From the NCBI GenBank assembly GCA_003600225.1, contig QZFT01000111.1, positions 121,102-185,101 of the forward strand: a stretch of DNA of 64,000 nt, written 5' to 3'. The notes beneath the pieces were generated by a model that saw nothing but the letters and a program-made list of their open reading frames with translations, ran no database searches and was not told where the DNA came from. Every line of letters starts with the position of its first letter. Position 1 is the first letter of the stretch. Made by a program: the position numbers and the translations under genes. Below, one piece after another: positions 17,452 through 26,733 of this stretch. Source of the DNA: Pseudonocardiaceae bacterium YIM PH 21723. GTDB taxonomy: Bacteria; Actinomycetota; Actinomycetes; Mycobacteriales; Pseudonocardiaceae.

Positions 17452-18366
17452 TCATCCGGCGTCCCGGTGCCGCACCATGTACACCGCGAACGCGAACAGC
17501 GAGGCCCAGACCACCAGCGATCCCCACGCGGTCAGCGCGCTCGCGCTGCGATCACCGGCCACGAACAGCGCCATCTCCAACGGATTGATCATCCCCAGCA
17601 CCGCCGGCGCGGCCTCCCGCAGACCCATCAGCGAGGGCACGACCACGAAGTACACGACCAGCGCGGCGGTCGAGTGCGGGATCAGCATCGCGATGATCAG
17701 CGCCGAGACCATGACCATCATGGTGGCCATCACCGTGACCAGCAGCAGCCAGCCCGGCCGGATCGCCAGTAGATACCCGACGTCGGCCTGCTGCGCGCCG
17801 AGTTGCCGGAACCAGAAGAACAGCCCGAAGGTCAGCGCCATGGTGAGGAACCAGATCCCGGCCATGACCGTCGCCTGCGCGGCCAGGTAACGAAGCCGGT
17901 CGGGCTGCTTGAGCAGGCTCGGTTGAGCGCTCTTGTACTGCCACTTTCCCGAGACCAGCATGATGATGCTGACCAGCAGCAGCAGTTGTCCGATCTGGCT
18001 GACGTAGATCAGCGGCTCAACCTGCTTGTAGGCGCTGAGGATCTCGCTGGTCTTGGCGTTGGCCGCGTACAGGTAGAGCAGGGTGACCAGCACCGGCAGC
18101 GAGATGGCCAGCGTGATGCGCGCCGAGATCGTCCCGCCGAGTTCGTGAACCTCGGCCAGCACCAGCCGGCCAAAGCCCACGCGCTGTTGCGCACGCAGCA
18201 GCCACGGTGTTGCGGCCTCCGCACTGCTCGGCGCCGCCGGTCTGCCACCAGGTGCAGCCGGACGATGTGCCGCGGTGGCCACCGGTTGCCCTGGCGACGG
18301 TGGCCAACCCGGCGGAGGTCCCGCCGGGGCGGGCTGGCCAGGGGGGCCTGATCTCCACTGGTTCAT
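17452..18366 (-). CDS. ABC-2 type transporter permease
   Basis: A 304-residue protein with a Pro/Ala/Gly-rich cytoplasmic N-terminal tail of about 50 residues and then six predicted membrane helices (about 82-100, 120-142, 165-188, 200-235, 240-262, 278-298), the layout of ABC-2 exporters. Its ATG overlaps the stop of the ATPase gene (ATGA), so the two are translationally coupled and should form one exporter of the multidrug/antibiotic type. The substrate is unknown. Confidence 0.8.
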   Translation of the reverse strand: MNQWRSGPPGQPAPAGPPPGWPPSPGQPVATAAHRPAAPGGRPAAPSSAEAATPWLLRAQQRVGFGRLVLAEVHELGGTISARITLAISLPVLVTLLYLYAANAKTSEILSAYKQVEPLIYVSQIGQLLLLVSIIMLVSGKWQYKSAQPSLLKQPDRLRYLAAQATVMAGIWFLTMALTFGLFFWFRQLGAQQADVGYLLAIRPGWLLLVTVMATMMVMVSALIIAMLIPHSTAALVVYFVVVPSLMGLREAAPAVLGMINPLEMALFVAGDRSASALTAWGSLVVWASLFAFAVYMVRHRDAG

Positions 18367-19268
18367 CGTCCTGCCCCATCCTGCGTCTGCTGCGGGCCGG
18401 TGAGTTTGAAGAACAACTCCTCCAGCGCGCTGTTGTCCGAAGCGAGTTCGGTCAGCGGGAGCCCTTCGGCCTGCGCCAGCGGCGAGATACGTTCGGGGGT
18501 GGCGTAGACGGCCAGCCGCCCATCGGACCGTTGCTCGTAGCGGATCCGGTCCCGCTCCAGTACCCGCATCAGGTGGCGCATATCGGTGGCCCGCACCAGG
18601 GTGCGTCCGGACCTGGTCAGCTCGGTCAGGGGACCGTCGGCCAAGATCCGGCCGCCGCCGATCACCAGGACCCGGTCGGCGGTCTGGTCCACTTCGGACA
18701 GAACGTGGCTGGACAGCAGCACCGTGCCACCCCGCTGCGCGTACTCACGCAGCAGCAGGCGCACCGAGCGGATACCCCCGGGGTCCAGGCCGTTGATCGG
18801 CTCGTCGAGGATCAGCATCGGCGGATCGGCAAGCAACGCGTGGGCCAGGCCCAGGCGCTGGCGCATACCGAGGCTGTACTTGCTGATTCGGCGCCCGGCG
18901 GCCGAGGCGAGATCGACCATCTCCAGCACCGTGTCGACCCGGCTTCGGGCAACACCCGACTGCAAGGCGGCGATCTGCAGGTGTTTGCGGCCCGAGAGCC
19001 CGGGGCGCACGGCGGCGCCATCGAGCAGCACTCCGGCCGCGTGCGACGGGTTGGCCCAGCGGACATACGGCCGCCCGGCGATCGTGGCCATCCCCGCGCT
19101 CGGCTCGGTCAGACCGGTGATCATCCGCAACGTGGTGGACTTGCCCGCCCCGTTGGGCCCCAGGAACGCGGTCACCGTGCCTTCCCGCAGCACGAAGCTC
19201 ACGTCGGAGACCACCTGACGGCCCTCGTACTGCTTGCCCAGGCCATGTGCGCTCAGCACCGGAACCAC
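18363..19268 (-). CDS. ABC transporter ATP-binding protein
   Basis: About 301 residues from GTG 19268 (VVPVLSAHGL). All ABC motifs are intact: Walker A GPNGAGKST, signature YSLGMRQRLGLA, Walker B LILDEP, and H-loop SSHVLSE. The extra 70 residues after the core match exporters of the CcmA/drug-resistance class that pair with ABC-2 permeases. The frame is open further upstream (to 19442), but that part lies inside the sugar-kinase gene and reads as shadow; its start may also be GTG 19259. It precedes and overlaps the permease gene. Confidence 0.85.
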   Translation of the reverse strand: MVPVLSAHGLGKQYEGRQVVSDVSFVLREGTVTAFLGPNGAGKSTTLRMITGLTEPSAGMATIAGRPYVRWANPSHAAGVLLDGAAVRPGLSGRKHLQIAALQSGVARSRVDTVLEMVDLASAAGRRISKYSLGMRQRLGLAHALLADPPMLILDEPINGLDPGGIRSVRLLLREYAQRGGTVLLSSHVLSEVDQTADRVLVIGGGRILADGPLTELTRSGRTLVRATDMRHLMRVLERDRIRYEQRSDGRLAVYATPERISPLAQAEGLPLTELASDNSALEELFFKLTGPQQTQDGAGR

Positions 19269-19314
19269 CCGGCCGCCACTGGTAGAGCCGTTGTCGCGGG
19301 ATTCTTGGAGAGGT

Positions 19315-20268
19315 TCATGCCGCTCCCCCGTGCCGTGTGGCGAGGGTGAGCGGCGACGGGGTGGAGTCGGTACGCATCCAGGCGCGGGGACCGAACACGG
19401 TGCAGGAGGCGGACGCGGTCCGCGCGGCGACCCGCAGGCCATGGGTGAACGCCGAGACTGTCAGCGGTGCGGGGGCGCCGGCGAGCGTCGCGGCCAAAGC
19501 CCCGTGGAAGATGTCCCCGGCGGCCAGCGTGTCGATGGCGGTGACCTGCGGGACTTCGATCGTGCCCCGCTGGCCCCCGGCCTGCCAGCGAACATCGCCC
19601 GCGCCGTGCGTCATCGCCGCCCACGAGCAGTGCCGGGCCACATACCGCAGCGCCTGCCGCGCATCCGCGCATCCCGGTGGGCGCAGCTCATGGGAGGCCA
19701 CGACCACCGCGCACAGCGGGATCAGCTCGGCCAGCCCCGGTGTCCAGTGATCGGCGTCCAGCACGCTCAGCCGCCCGAGCCGCCGTGCTTCCTGCGCGGC
19801 GGCAAGAGCCAGGCGCGGGTGCTGGCCATCGAGCAGCAGCACGTCGTGCTCGAACACCAGCCTGTGCAGCAGATCCCGTAGCTCCGGGAGTTCGTCGGGC
19901 CCCGGGTCGTAGGCCTGGGCGCCCCAGGACACGACCGCACGCTCCCCGGTGCCCGCGGTGACCCGGATCGCCGAGACCGGCGGCGTCACCGTCCGCTGCG
20001 GATCCAGATCCATGACCTGGACACCGTGCTGCTCAAGGTCCGCGTGGATGCCGCCGGTCAGCATGTGCTGCCCTAGCCCGGTCAGCAGCGTGGCCTTCGC
20101 GCCCAGATACGCCGCGGTCACCGCTCCGTTGGCGGCGCTTCCCCCGGCGACGACGAGCTGGCGCCGGGCGTCGATTTTCCCATCGATGGGAGGCGGGTCG
20201 CCGACTTCGTGGATTAGATCGACGGTCGCCGCCCCCACAGCCAGCACGCCGACATCATGTGAACGCAT
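19315..20268 (-). CDS. PfkB-family carbohydrate kinase
   Basis: A 317-residue kinase of the ribokinase fold. The N-terminal GGSAANGAVTAAYLGA block (from about 42) and the C-terminal ATP/anion-hole block DTLAAGDIFHGAL (about 247-259) are present; the canonical GAGD reads AAGD, with the catalytic Asp kept. It should phosphorylate a sugar or nucleoside. The start at 20268 (MRSHDVG) follows a TGGGGGA ribosome site; the in-frame TTG at 20280 is less likely. It ends 46 bp before the ABC ATPase start. Confidence 0.8.
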   Translation of the reverse strand: MRSHDVGVLAVGAATVDLIHEVGDPPPIDGKIDARRQLVVAGGSAANGAVTAAYLGAKATLLTGLGQHMLTGGIHADLEQHGVQVMDLDPQRTVTPPVSAIRVTAGTGERAVVSWGAQAYDPGPDELPELRDLLHRLVFEHDVLLLDGQHPRLALAAAQEARRLGRLSVLDADHWTPGLAELIPLCAVVVASHELRPPGCADARQALRYVARHCSWAAMTHGAGDVRWQAGGQRGTIEVPQVTAIDTLAAGDIFHGALAATLAGAPAPLTVSAFTHGLRVAARTASASCTVFGPRAWMRTDSTPSPLTLATRHGGAA

Positions 20269-20425
20269 CCGGTCCCCCAACCGTCTGCCGCAGACGACCC
20301 CCGTGACCCGCGTGCTCGCGGGCCCCTACGCCGATGCGGGAAATAGGGTGGTCCGCCACGCCCCTGCTGCGCGGCGGACCGGCCGGTACGGACTCCAGGG
20401 AGGTGGTGACCGCACCGGGTGTGGT

Positions 20426-20448
20426 TCCCCCGGCCGACGGCCGGGGGA
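20426..20448 (-). terminator. 10-bp-stem hairpin after the UROD/MetE-like gene
   Basis: TCCCCCGGCC (20426-20435), loop GAC, and its perfect complement (20439-20448), just 8 bases beyond the stop of the 20456-21664 gene on the minus strand. It probably ends that transcript and separates it from the kinase/ABC genes. Confidence 0.75.
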
Positions 20449-20455
20449 CGGTGTG

Positions 20456-21664
20456 CTAGTCGTAGTTGCTGCCGACCAGGATCGGCGCCGCCGCCAACTG
20501 CAAAGTCAGCGCGATGTTGTCTTCGGCCTGCTTAGGTGTGCGCCGGCCGAGCCCGCAGGCGGCGGCCACAGCGTCGACCGGGCGGCGAAGTTCCTGCTCG
20601 ATCAGCGGCAACGCCTTGTGGGAGTCCCCGATCGCCTTCTCATCGGCGACACCCGCGTACACCCGCACATCCGCACGCAGGTCGCGCAGCGGCAGGTAGT
20701 GCTCCCGGTCGACCGGCGGGGTGTTCTGGCCATCGCAGACCGCGAAGTGCAGTGGCGGGATCGCCCGCCCCGCCATCTGCAACGTCCAGGCCAGCCTGTT
20801 CATGAACGCCACCATCGGCTTCAAATCGTGCAGCCCGGAGATCGGCTTATGCCCGAGGTCCCCGTAACACCAGCCGTGCAGCACGAACCGGCTGCGAGCG
20901 GGCGAGGCCATGATCACCTCGGCGGTGATCCGCGCCAGCATCCGGGCCACCGCCGGCCACGCCACCGCGGGTGTGCGGTCGAAACCCACCAGCACCGCAG
21001 GCGATTCCAACTGGAAGATGATCCGATCGCCGAATTCCTCGGCGATCTCCTGACACAGCGCGATCTCCTGCGTGATCGCCTCGGTGACCAGCTTGCGGTA
21101 GCGCCAGAACGACCTCAGCGCGCCCAGCGCGTCACCGACCGCGAGCTGACGTTCCATCGCCGCCGGGACACCGAACACGAACAGTCCCAGGTCAAACGGG
21201 CTGGGAATCGTCACCTGATGCGGCGCCAAGCCCTTGGCGCCCTTGATCCGGCGTTCCTCGAACCGCTCGCGGACCTCTTGTTCCCTGCCCAGCAGGAAAT
21301 CCCGGGGGTCCGGGCGATGTCCAGCACGGAACCGGACCACCGGCATCGAGTCGTAGTCCGCCGAGTCGCCCTCGCGTACCGTCTCGAACGGCCCCAGGTC
21401 AGGCAGGCCGTTGTAGTCGGTCGCCTCGTCCTCGAATGGCCTGCGGCCAGGCAGGCTTTCAAGGTAGTTGATGATCCAGCGGGGATCTTCACCACCGGGC
21501 AGACCGGTCAGTTCGGCGCCGACCGTCCGGGCCAGGAAGTAGTCCTGCGCGGCGAGGCCATCCACGGCGATCTCCGGCGGGAGCGAGCCGACGAAGTGCA
21601 CCTTGCGCAGGTACTGCGCCCCGGTTCCGAGCGGCCGGGCCGCGCGATCATCGAGTACGGACAT
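20456..21664 (-). CDS. UROD/MetE-like TIM-barrel protein
   Basis: A 402-residue protein that resembles the cobalamin-independent methionine synthase / uroporphyrinogen decarboxylase superfamily. Signs are HFVGSLPPE near residue 23, FQLESPAVL near 217, HGWCYGDLGHKP near 261 (a His-x-x-Cys metal-ligand pair) and ACGLGRRTPKQAEDN near 375 with the last Cys expected to bind zinc. In stand-alone relatives the reaction is usually a methyl transfer or decarboxylation, often of natural products. Its ATG overlaps the end of the small upstream ORF. The exact substrate is unknown. Confidence 0.7.
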   Translation of the reverse strand: MSVLDDRAARPLGTGAQYLRKVHFVGSLPPEIAVDGLAAQDYFLARTVGAELTGLPGGEDPRWIINYLESLPGRRPFEDEATDYNGLPDLGPFETVREGDSADYDSMPVVRFRAGHRPDPRDFLLGREQEVRERFEERRIKGAKGLAPHQVTIPSPFDLGLFVFGVPAAMERQLAVGDALGALRSFWRYRKLVTEAITQEIALCQEIAEEFGDRIIFQLESPAVLVGFDRTPAVAWPAVARMLARITAEVIMASPARSRFVLHGWCYGDLGHKPISGLHDLKPMVAFMNRLAWTLQMAGRAIPPLHFAVCDGQNTPPVDREHYLPLRDLRADVRVYAGVADEKAIGDSHKALPLIEQELRRPVDAVAAACGLGRRTPKQAEDNIALTLQLAAAPILVGSNYD

Positions 21665-21845
21665 CGCCGCCCCCGAAGATGCCGATGGTGTGGCCGTACT
21701 CGCCCGCGCTGCGCGCGGTGTCGTTCGTGACGTCCATGATCCCCCATTGCCAGTTCGTCAAGGGCCAGGTCACGGGAACGCCAGAGGTGGCGTGAGCGAG
21801 GTACCAGCCAGAACCCATCGTGTGATCACCCCGCAACCTGGCCAT
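21648..21845 (-). CDS. small ORF coupled to the UROD/MetE-like gene
   Basis: A 65-residue ORF from ATG 21845 behind a GGGGGTG ribosome site; it ends 16 bases inside the next gene, so the two could be translationally coupled. The product is Gly/Trp-rich (GSGWYLAHATSGVPVTWP) without Cys or membrane helix. It may be a real small protein or a leader. The AT-richer 21850-21990 stretch upstream should hold the promoter. Confidence 0.45.
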   Translation of the reverse strand: MARLRGDHTMGSGWYLAHATSGVPVTWPLTNWQWGIMDVTNDTARSAGEYGHTIGIFGGGDVRTR

Positions 21846-22046
21846 CACCCCCAGTAACCACAGTTGGCTACGTTGAGTTACTACATTGATAGTCGCGTAA
21901 GGCTGTTCGGGGCAACGTAGATGCATGGTCAATCACTCTTATGTCGTAATAAGTGGCGAGAATTGGTTACTCAGAGAGTTCGCGTGGTCGCTATGACCGA
22001 CCTGAGGGAGGTGCGCGATCACTGCGCGGCCACAGGCCGAGACCGA

Positions 22047-22217
22047 TCACGGCGTCTTCATGCCAGGACTGCCTTTGATCGGCGCCGTGCCGCTCATGGA
22101 CTTCTTGACGAGCAGGACCAGTACGAAGCCGGATGGCAGCAACACGGCCAGCCCGAGGGCCCCGAGCACGGCGAGCTGTTTGCCTGTGGGCAGGGGGATG
22201 GCGGGTGTGTAACCCAT
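22047..22217 (-). CDS. single-helix membrane microprotein
   Basis: A 56-residue protein from ATG 22217, with a CAGGAG ribosome site six bases upstream. One clear membrane helix (about 16-37, LAVLGALGLAVLLPSGFVLV) is followed by Lys-Lys and a short Ser/Gly/Pro tail. It is the last member of the STAND-gene cluster, separated from the 35-residue microprotein gene by a strong hairpin. The function is unknown; the position suggests a membrane partner of the STAND proteins. Confidence 0.65.
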   Translation of the reverse strand: MGYTPAIPLPTGKQLAVLGALGLAVLLPSGFVLVLLVKKSMSGTAPIKGSPGMKTP

Positions 22218-22272
22218 GGGATCTCCTGTTGTGTGGTGGTTTTCGGACGGTCCGGGTGCGCGGATGGGACGG

Positions 22273-22310
22273 GGTGCGTGCCCGGCGTGGCGAGCCACCG
22301 GGCACGCACC
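22273..22310 (-). terminator. 13-bp-stem hairpin between two microprotein genes
   Basis: GGTGCGTGCCCGG (22273-22285) pairs perfectly with 22298-22310 around a 12-base loop. It lies 11 bases beyond the stop of the 35-residue ORF and 55 bases before the 56-residue ORF, so it could end the operon or protect the 3' end of a processed message. Confidence 0.7.
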
Positions 22311-22321
22311 GGGCGATGGCT

Positions 22322-22429
22322 CTACAGCTCGCCGGTTTCCCACAGCGCCGCCCACAGCCGAGCGGTCAGCTGCGCTTCCATGGACTCGGAGGTGAACTGG
22401 CTGACGAGGCTGGAACCGATGTCGATCAT
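22322..22429 (-). CDS. 35-residue microprotein
   Basis: ATG 22429 behind a GGGAGATCC ribosome site opens a 35-residue frame (MIDIGSSLVSQF ... WETGEL) that would form an amphipathic helix with Trp and Leu on one side. It lies 78 bases downstream of the STAND-A stop and upstream of a strong hairpin. Its size makes chance possible, but the ribosome site, the coherent composition and the neighbouring microproteins favour a real gene. Confidence 0.5.
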   Translation of the reverse strand: MIDIGSSLVSQFTSESMEAQLTARLWAALWETGEL

Positions 22430-22507
22430 GTGGATCTCCCGTGGTGGTGGATGAGGTTGTGCAGGCCGTCGCCTTCCCGCACCGTGTGACGGTGGTTCGT
22501 GCGCGGC

Positions 22508-24601
22508 TCAGCCCTCGTCCGCGATGGCCCGCAGGATCCGCGCGGTGCTGAGCGCGTCCCGGGAGTTCGGGTCGGTGTGCAGTTGAGCGGCCCGGCGGTA
22601 GAGGATCCGGGCGATCCGCCGGTTGCCCTGCGCGGTCCAGTCGGCGGAGTTGCCGGATTCCTCGGCGTGCACCAGGGCGGGCAGGGCGACCTTGAGCGCT
22701 TGCGCGATCTGGCCTTGGCTGGCCAGGGCGTCGGCCAGTTCCATCGTGACGCGGGCCTTGTCGTCGGGGTCGACGGCTTTGGCCTTGGCCTCGCTCAGCA
22801 ACTCGACCGCTTCGGCGCCGCGCCCGGGAACGTGTTGTGTCTCGTAGCAGGCCCGGGCAAGTCGGCGACAGGTCAGCACGAGGCTGCGTGTCGCCGATTC
22901 ACGATCGGGACGTTCACGCTCGGCCGCGAGCGCTCGGTGACCGGCGGCGACGGCGGCCTCCTGTTCGCCGTTCATCAGCAGGGCGACCGTCATGTGCTGG
23001 TAGGCGGTCGGCAGTGCCTGCGGGTCCGGCAGCGTCGGTGCTGCCTCGCAGGCTGTTTGGGTCCACAGCAGCGCGTTCGCGGCGTCGCCTGCGCAGAAGT
23101 AGATGAAGCTCAGCTGCACGACCTGCCGGAACCACGGCATCCGGTCGGGCAGGTCCGCGAGCTTCGGGACCAGCCCTAGCACCAGCGGCATCCACTCCGC
23201 AGTCCCCGAATCCCCGGCGTGGATGTAGTGCAGCGCCCAGGCCTCAAGCAGTTCACCGGCTTCCAGGTAGCGCTGTTGCCGGAACAGCCACATGTACGCG
23301 CGGATCATGTTGGGTGTCTGGCCGGCCATCCAGTCCAGGCCGGGCCGCTTCTTGTGGCAGCCGGTCTCCGGGTCGTGCTCGCCCTCGCAGGTGCAGAATC
23401 TGCCGAACCCGGCTGGCATGTGCTCTCGTCCGGCGCGGACTTTCTCGCCGATGATCCAGCGGTGCGGCTTGTACAGGCCGTTGAGGTAGCCGCCGCAGCT
23501 GGTCAGGTAGTCGCAGTGCGCGGCGCGGATCCGGTCCTGTTCGCCGACGGGCACCATGTGCTCTAGGACGCCAGTGGCCTCTGCGCGGATCACGTAACCG
23601 CCGCCGCGCATGTCTGCCAGGTTCCGGTCGCACAGCACAGTGAACCCGTCCTCGGCTTGTTCGACCGAGTACCCGGTCAGCTCGGCCACGGTGGCTGGGT
23701 GCTGGATCTGGCCGTGCAGGAAAGCAGCGGTGTCCAGCACCGTCCGGTCGTGGCCGTTTCCGAGGTCGATGATCGTTGTTGTGATGATCGAATTCATGGT
23801 TTCCTCCGCTGTGCGTAGGGATCTGGGCACCAATGCCTCGATCGAGGCGGGGTCTTTACCGCGGCGCAGCACGTCGCCGGCCAGCCACACACACAGCGGG
23901 TGGCCTCCGACGGCTTTCACCACCGCGTCGTAAGCGGAATCCAGGGCAATGGCTGGGCGGCCCGCCGCGTGGTGCAGCAGGTCCCGGGCCGCCTCGTGCG
24001 GCAGACCATCGAGTTCCAGGCCCGTGAAGCCGGGCATGTCCAGCACCGACGGGGACGTGACGAGCAACGCGCCCGACTCGCTGGCGGGAAGAAGCCGTTC
24101 CAGCACCCCGGCCAGCGCCAGCGGCACGTTCAGCACCAGAACACCGAGATCCAGCGGTGCGGTGACCTCGTGCCACAGGCTGATCACCGCTGCTGCCCTG
24201 GCCGGGTAGCGGTCATCGGGAACGCCGAGGCTGCGCATCAGGTCGCACAGCACCGAGGCGACCAACAGCTCCTCGGGTACGGCGGTACCGCCGAGGTCCA
24301 CGGTCAGCACACCGTCGGTGAAGACGTGCTCGCGCTGGAGCTTGGCCAGCAGGCTGCGCTTGCCGACACCGGGCCGCCCGCTGACCACCACCCGCGCGAA
24401 CCCCCCGGGCGCGCACAGGGATTTCAGCTCGTGGAGCTCGGGTTCGCGGTCGAGCATCACGACCGGCAGCGGCAGCAGCTGACGAGGAACACGCAGTGCG
24501 GCGCGGGCGGGGTTGGCGAGATGGACCTGCAGGTTGCCGATGTACCCGGCCTGCAGGACCGCGCCCGCGTGTCCGGACATGGTGTTGTCGGTTCTGGTCA
24601 C
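22508..24601 (-). CDS. NB-ARC/TPR STAND protein A
   Basis: A 697-residue protein with the short actinobacterial leader GHAGAVLQAGYIGNLQVHL (about 10-28), an NB-ARC module with P-loop GRPGVGKRS at 75-83 and the GxP motif GGHPL near 240, a Cys knuckle FCTC-x8-C near 407, and a helical-repeat (TPR-like) C-terminus from about 430. The Walker B strand reads LGVLVLNV without the usual Asp, and the TSR sensor is TSPS, so ATP may be bound but poorly hydrolysed. The start is GTG 24601, overlapping the stop of STAND-B (GTGA). No effector domain is fused. A signalling switch is the family role; target unknown. Confidence 0.8.
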   Translation of the reverse strand: MTRTDNTMSGHAGAVLQAGYIGNLQVHLANPARAALRVPRQLLPLPVVMLDREPELHELKSLCAPGGFARVVVSGRPGVGKRSLLAKLQREHVFTDGVLTVDLGGTAVPEELLVASVLCDLMRSLGVPDDRYPARAAAVISLWHEVTAPLDLGVLVLNVPLALAGVLERLLPASESGALLVTSPSVLDMPGFTGLELDGLPHEAARDLLHHAAGRPAIALDSAYDAVVKAVGGHPLCVWLAGDVLRRGKDPASIEALVPRSLRTAEETMNSIITTTIIDLGNGHDRTVLDTAAFLHGQIQHPATVAELTGYSVEQAEDGFTVLCDRNLADMRGGGYVIRAEATGVLEHMVPVGEQDRIRAAHCDYLTSCGGYLNGLYKPHRWIIGEKVRAGREHMPAGFGRFCTCEGEHDPETGCHKKRPGLDWMAGQTPNMIRAYMWLFRQQRYLEAGELLEAWALHYIHAGDSGTAEWMPLVLGLVPKLADLPDRMPWFRQVVQLSFIYFCAGDAANALLWTQTACEAAPTLPDPQALPTAYQHMTVALLMNGEQEAAVAAGHRALAAERERPDRESATRSLVLTCRRLARACYETQHVPGRGAEAVELLSEAKAKAVDPDDKARVTMELADALASQGQIAQALKVALPALVHAEESGNSADWTAQGNRRIARILYRRAAQLHTDPNSRDALSTARILRAIADEG

Positions 24602-26733
24602 GCCGCTGGCTCCTGCTCACGAAGCCGGGCTTCCAACCCGGCGACCGCGCGGCACAGGCGGGCTTGGGGCGAATCCGGGTCGGTGATCGAGGCGAGCGCG
24701 AGGGCGATGTAGGACAGACCGGCCTGTATCTGCGCGTTGCCGAGGTGATCGGGGTAGCCGCCGGTGGCTTCGCTGATGGCCTCCGCCGCCTGGGCGGCCC
24801 GTAGGGCGCCAGCCGGAACGCCGATGCGCCGCAGCAGTACAGAGCGCCCGCGGTGCAGTTCGGCGACATCGTCGGGATCGGCGTCCTTGCACAGGGTGAG
24901 CGCTTCGGCCAGCGCCTGCTCCGCTTCCTGGATTCGTCCGGTCAGGACGCAGATCCGGGCGTGTCTGCGCAGTGCCAGCCGTAGATCCCGCCGCAGCTCG
25001 GAATCGGTGCTGTAGGCCTGCCTGCTGCAACTCACCTTGCGGGCGCTGTACTGGTAGGCCTCTTCGCGGTGGCCCAGGGTGAGCAGGCATTTGGCCATGT
25101 GTCCCAGGGAGACCAGCAGCGCCTGAACATCGGGCATGTCTTCGGCATGGTGGTGGTTCTCGCGGGCCAGCCGCATCGCTCGCAGGTGCTCACCGGCTCG
25201 TTGCAGCGCGGTCACCAGCTGGGTGCGCATTCGCCAGGCGGGCAGTGGAGCATCCAGCTTCTCGGCCGCGACGATCGCGGCCTCGAGCAGGTCGATCCAT
25301 TTGCGGGTCAGGGTGCGCGGGGCTCGGATGAAGCACGCGCTGGCCCCTTCGATGAGCTGCCATGCTTCGTCCGAGCGTTGCTGTTCCAGCAACCAGTAGA
25401 AGGTGGTGAACAGGACGTCCAGGTGGGACTCGAACCAGTGCCGCGCGGCCGGTTTGCGGACGCAGTCCTTCGCGTGGGCGCCCGGGGGCAGGCATCGGCA
25501 GAACGCCGGAGCTTGCGGAGGTAGCGCCCGCAGCCGCTGGGTCAGTTTCCCGACTGTCCAGCGGTGAGGAATCAGCGTCGCGCCGGCCGCGCAGAACATG
25601 TGCAGGTAGTGCTGTACCGAGGCCTCGGTGATCGCGTCGCACTCCGCGGGCGATGTGATCACCCGCAGACAGCCGGAGGCGTCGTCCCGGACGAACCAGG
25701 ATTCATCGTGTGGGGAGGCCGCGTCGTCGCCGTGCTCGCTGAGCATGTGGGCGTCCCCGATCTCCAGGACCGCCTGGGTGACCCGCTCCACGGGCAGTCC
25801 GGTCAGTGCGCACAGCACCGGGATCTGGAAGGTCCGGCCTACCTGGAAGGCGCCGGCCTTCAGCACGGTGAGTCCGTCGTCGGTCAGCTCGTTGATCGCG
25901 CGGGTGATGGTCGCGGTCATGACGTCCTTCGCGGTCTTGCGGGACAAGGGCAGCAAGGTGGCGATCGCTTCCGGGGTCCGGGCGCGGCTGAGCACGCTCC
26001 CGGCGATCACCAGGCTCAGCGGGTGACAGGCCAGGGCCCGGGCCATCTGGCCGCACTCGTTGAGGGAGAGCTGCGGCGGTTCTCCGGCGGCTCGGTGCAG
26101 CAGTGCGGCGGCCTCCTCGCGCGGGAGCGCCGGGAGGCGCAGGGAGACGAACCCGTATCGGCGAAGAGCCTGTGTGTAGGTGCGCGATAGCACGAGGATC
26201 GCGCCGCTGGTGGAGGAGGGCAGCAGCTCGCTGATGCACTCGGCCGCGTCCGTGGTCTTCCCGTGTACGCGGATGACCAGGCAGAGCGACAGCGGACCGG
26301 TCACTTCGGCCCAGAGGTTGCGGATGTGCTGGGCTCGGCCCGGGATCCGACGTTCGTCCACGCCCAAGGCGCCCAGCAGGCAGGCCAGTTCGGCAGCTGA
26401 GTCCAGCGGCCCGCTGTGCCCGGTCGCGTCGAGATCCAGTCGCAGGACGCCGTCGGTGAATCTGGCCCGCCGCAGGAATGTGGCGGCCAGTGCGGTCTTG
26501 CCGATCCCTTCGGGACCGGAGATCTCGATCCGGGCCAGCTCCGGCTGTGCACGCCAGTGCAGCAGCTGTTCAAGCTCGTCGTGGCGGTCGACCATCCACG
26601 GCACTGGCGGGAACAGCTGCATCGGCCGAGCGAGTTCGGTGGCTGCGGGACCGGAGAAGCCCGCCGTCACGGTGCCGATGTGTCCGGGCCGTACGAGCTC
26701 GCGTGGCCCGGACATCAGGTGGGAACCGGTCAC
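24598..26733 (-). CDS. NB-ARC/TPR STAND protein B
   Basis: A 711-residue paralogue of STAND-A with the same order: leader (GHIGTVTAGFSG about 17-28), P-loop GPEGIGKT at 73-80, degenerate Walker B (LSLCLVIRV, no Asp), LSR sensor present, GxP motif ACHPL, the Cys knuckle FCRC-x8-C near 435, and TPR-like repeats to the end. The start is GTG 26733, which overlaps the stop of the 79-residue ORF (GTGA); its own stop overlaps the start of STAND-A. The tight coupling implies a fixed ratio and perhaps a hetero-oligomer. A longer in-frame start (26892) would overlap the whole small gene. Confidence 0.8.
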   Translation of the reverse strand: MTGSHLMSGPRELVRPGHIGTVTAGFSGPAATELARPMQLFPPVPWMVDRHDELEQLLHWRAQPELARIEISGPEGIGKTALAATFLRRARFTDGVLRLDLDATGHSGPLDSAAELACLLGALGVDERRIPGRAQHIRNLWAEVTGPLSLCLVIRVHGKTTDAAECISELLPSSTSGAILVLSRTYTQALRRYGFVSLRLPALPREEAAALLHRAAGEPPQLSLNECGQMARALACHPLSLVIAGSVLSRARTPEAIATLLPLSRKTAKDVMTATITRAINELTDDGLTVLKAGAFQVGRTFQIPVLCALTGLPVERVTQAVLEIGDAHMLSEHGDDAASPHDESWFVRDDASGCLRVITSPAECDAITEASVQHYLHMFCAAGATLIPHRWTVGKLTQRLRALPPQAPAFCRCLPPGAHAKDCVRKPAARHWFESHLDVLFTTFYWLLEQQRSDEAWQLIEGASACFIRAPRTLTRKWIDLLEAAIVAAEKLDAPLPAWRMRTQLVTALQRAGEHLRAMRLARENHHHAEDMPDVQALLVSLGHMAKCLLTLGHREEAYQYSARKVSCSRQAYSTDSELRRDLRLALRRHARICVLTGRIQEAEQALAEALTLCKDADPDDVAELHRGRSVLLRRIGVPAGALRAAQAAEAISEATGGYPDHLGNAQIQAGLSYIALALASITDPDSPQARLCRAVAGLEARLREQEPAA

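Noticed and set aside
19949..21730. 593-codon plus-strand frame
   Set aside because: It is antisense to the PfkB and UROD/MetE-like genes, which have recognisable motifs.
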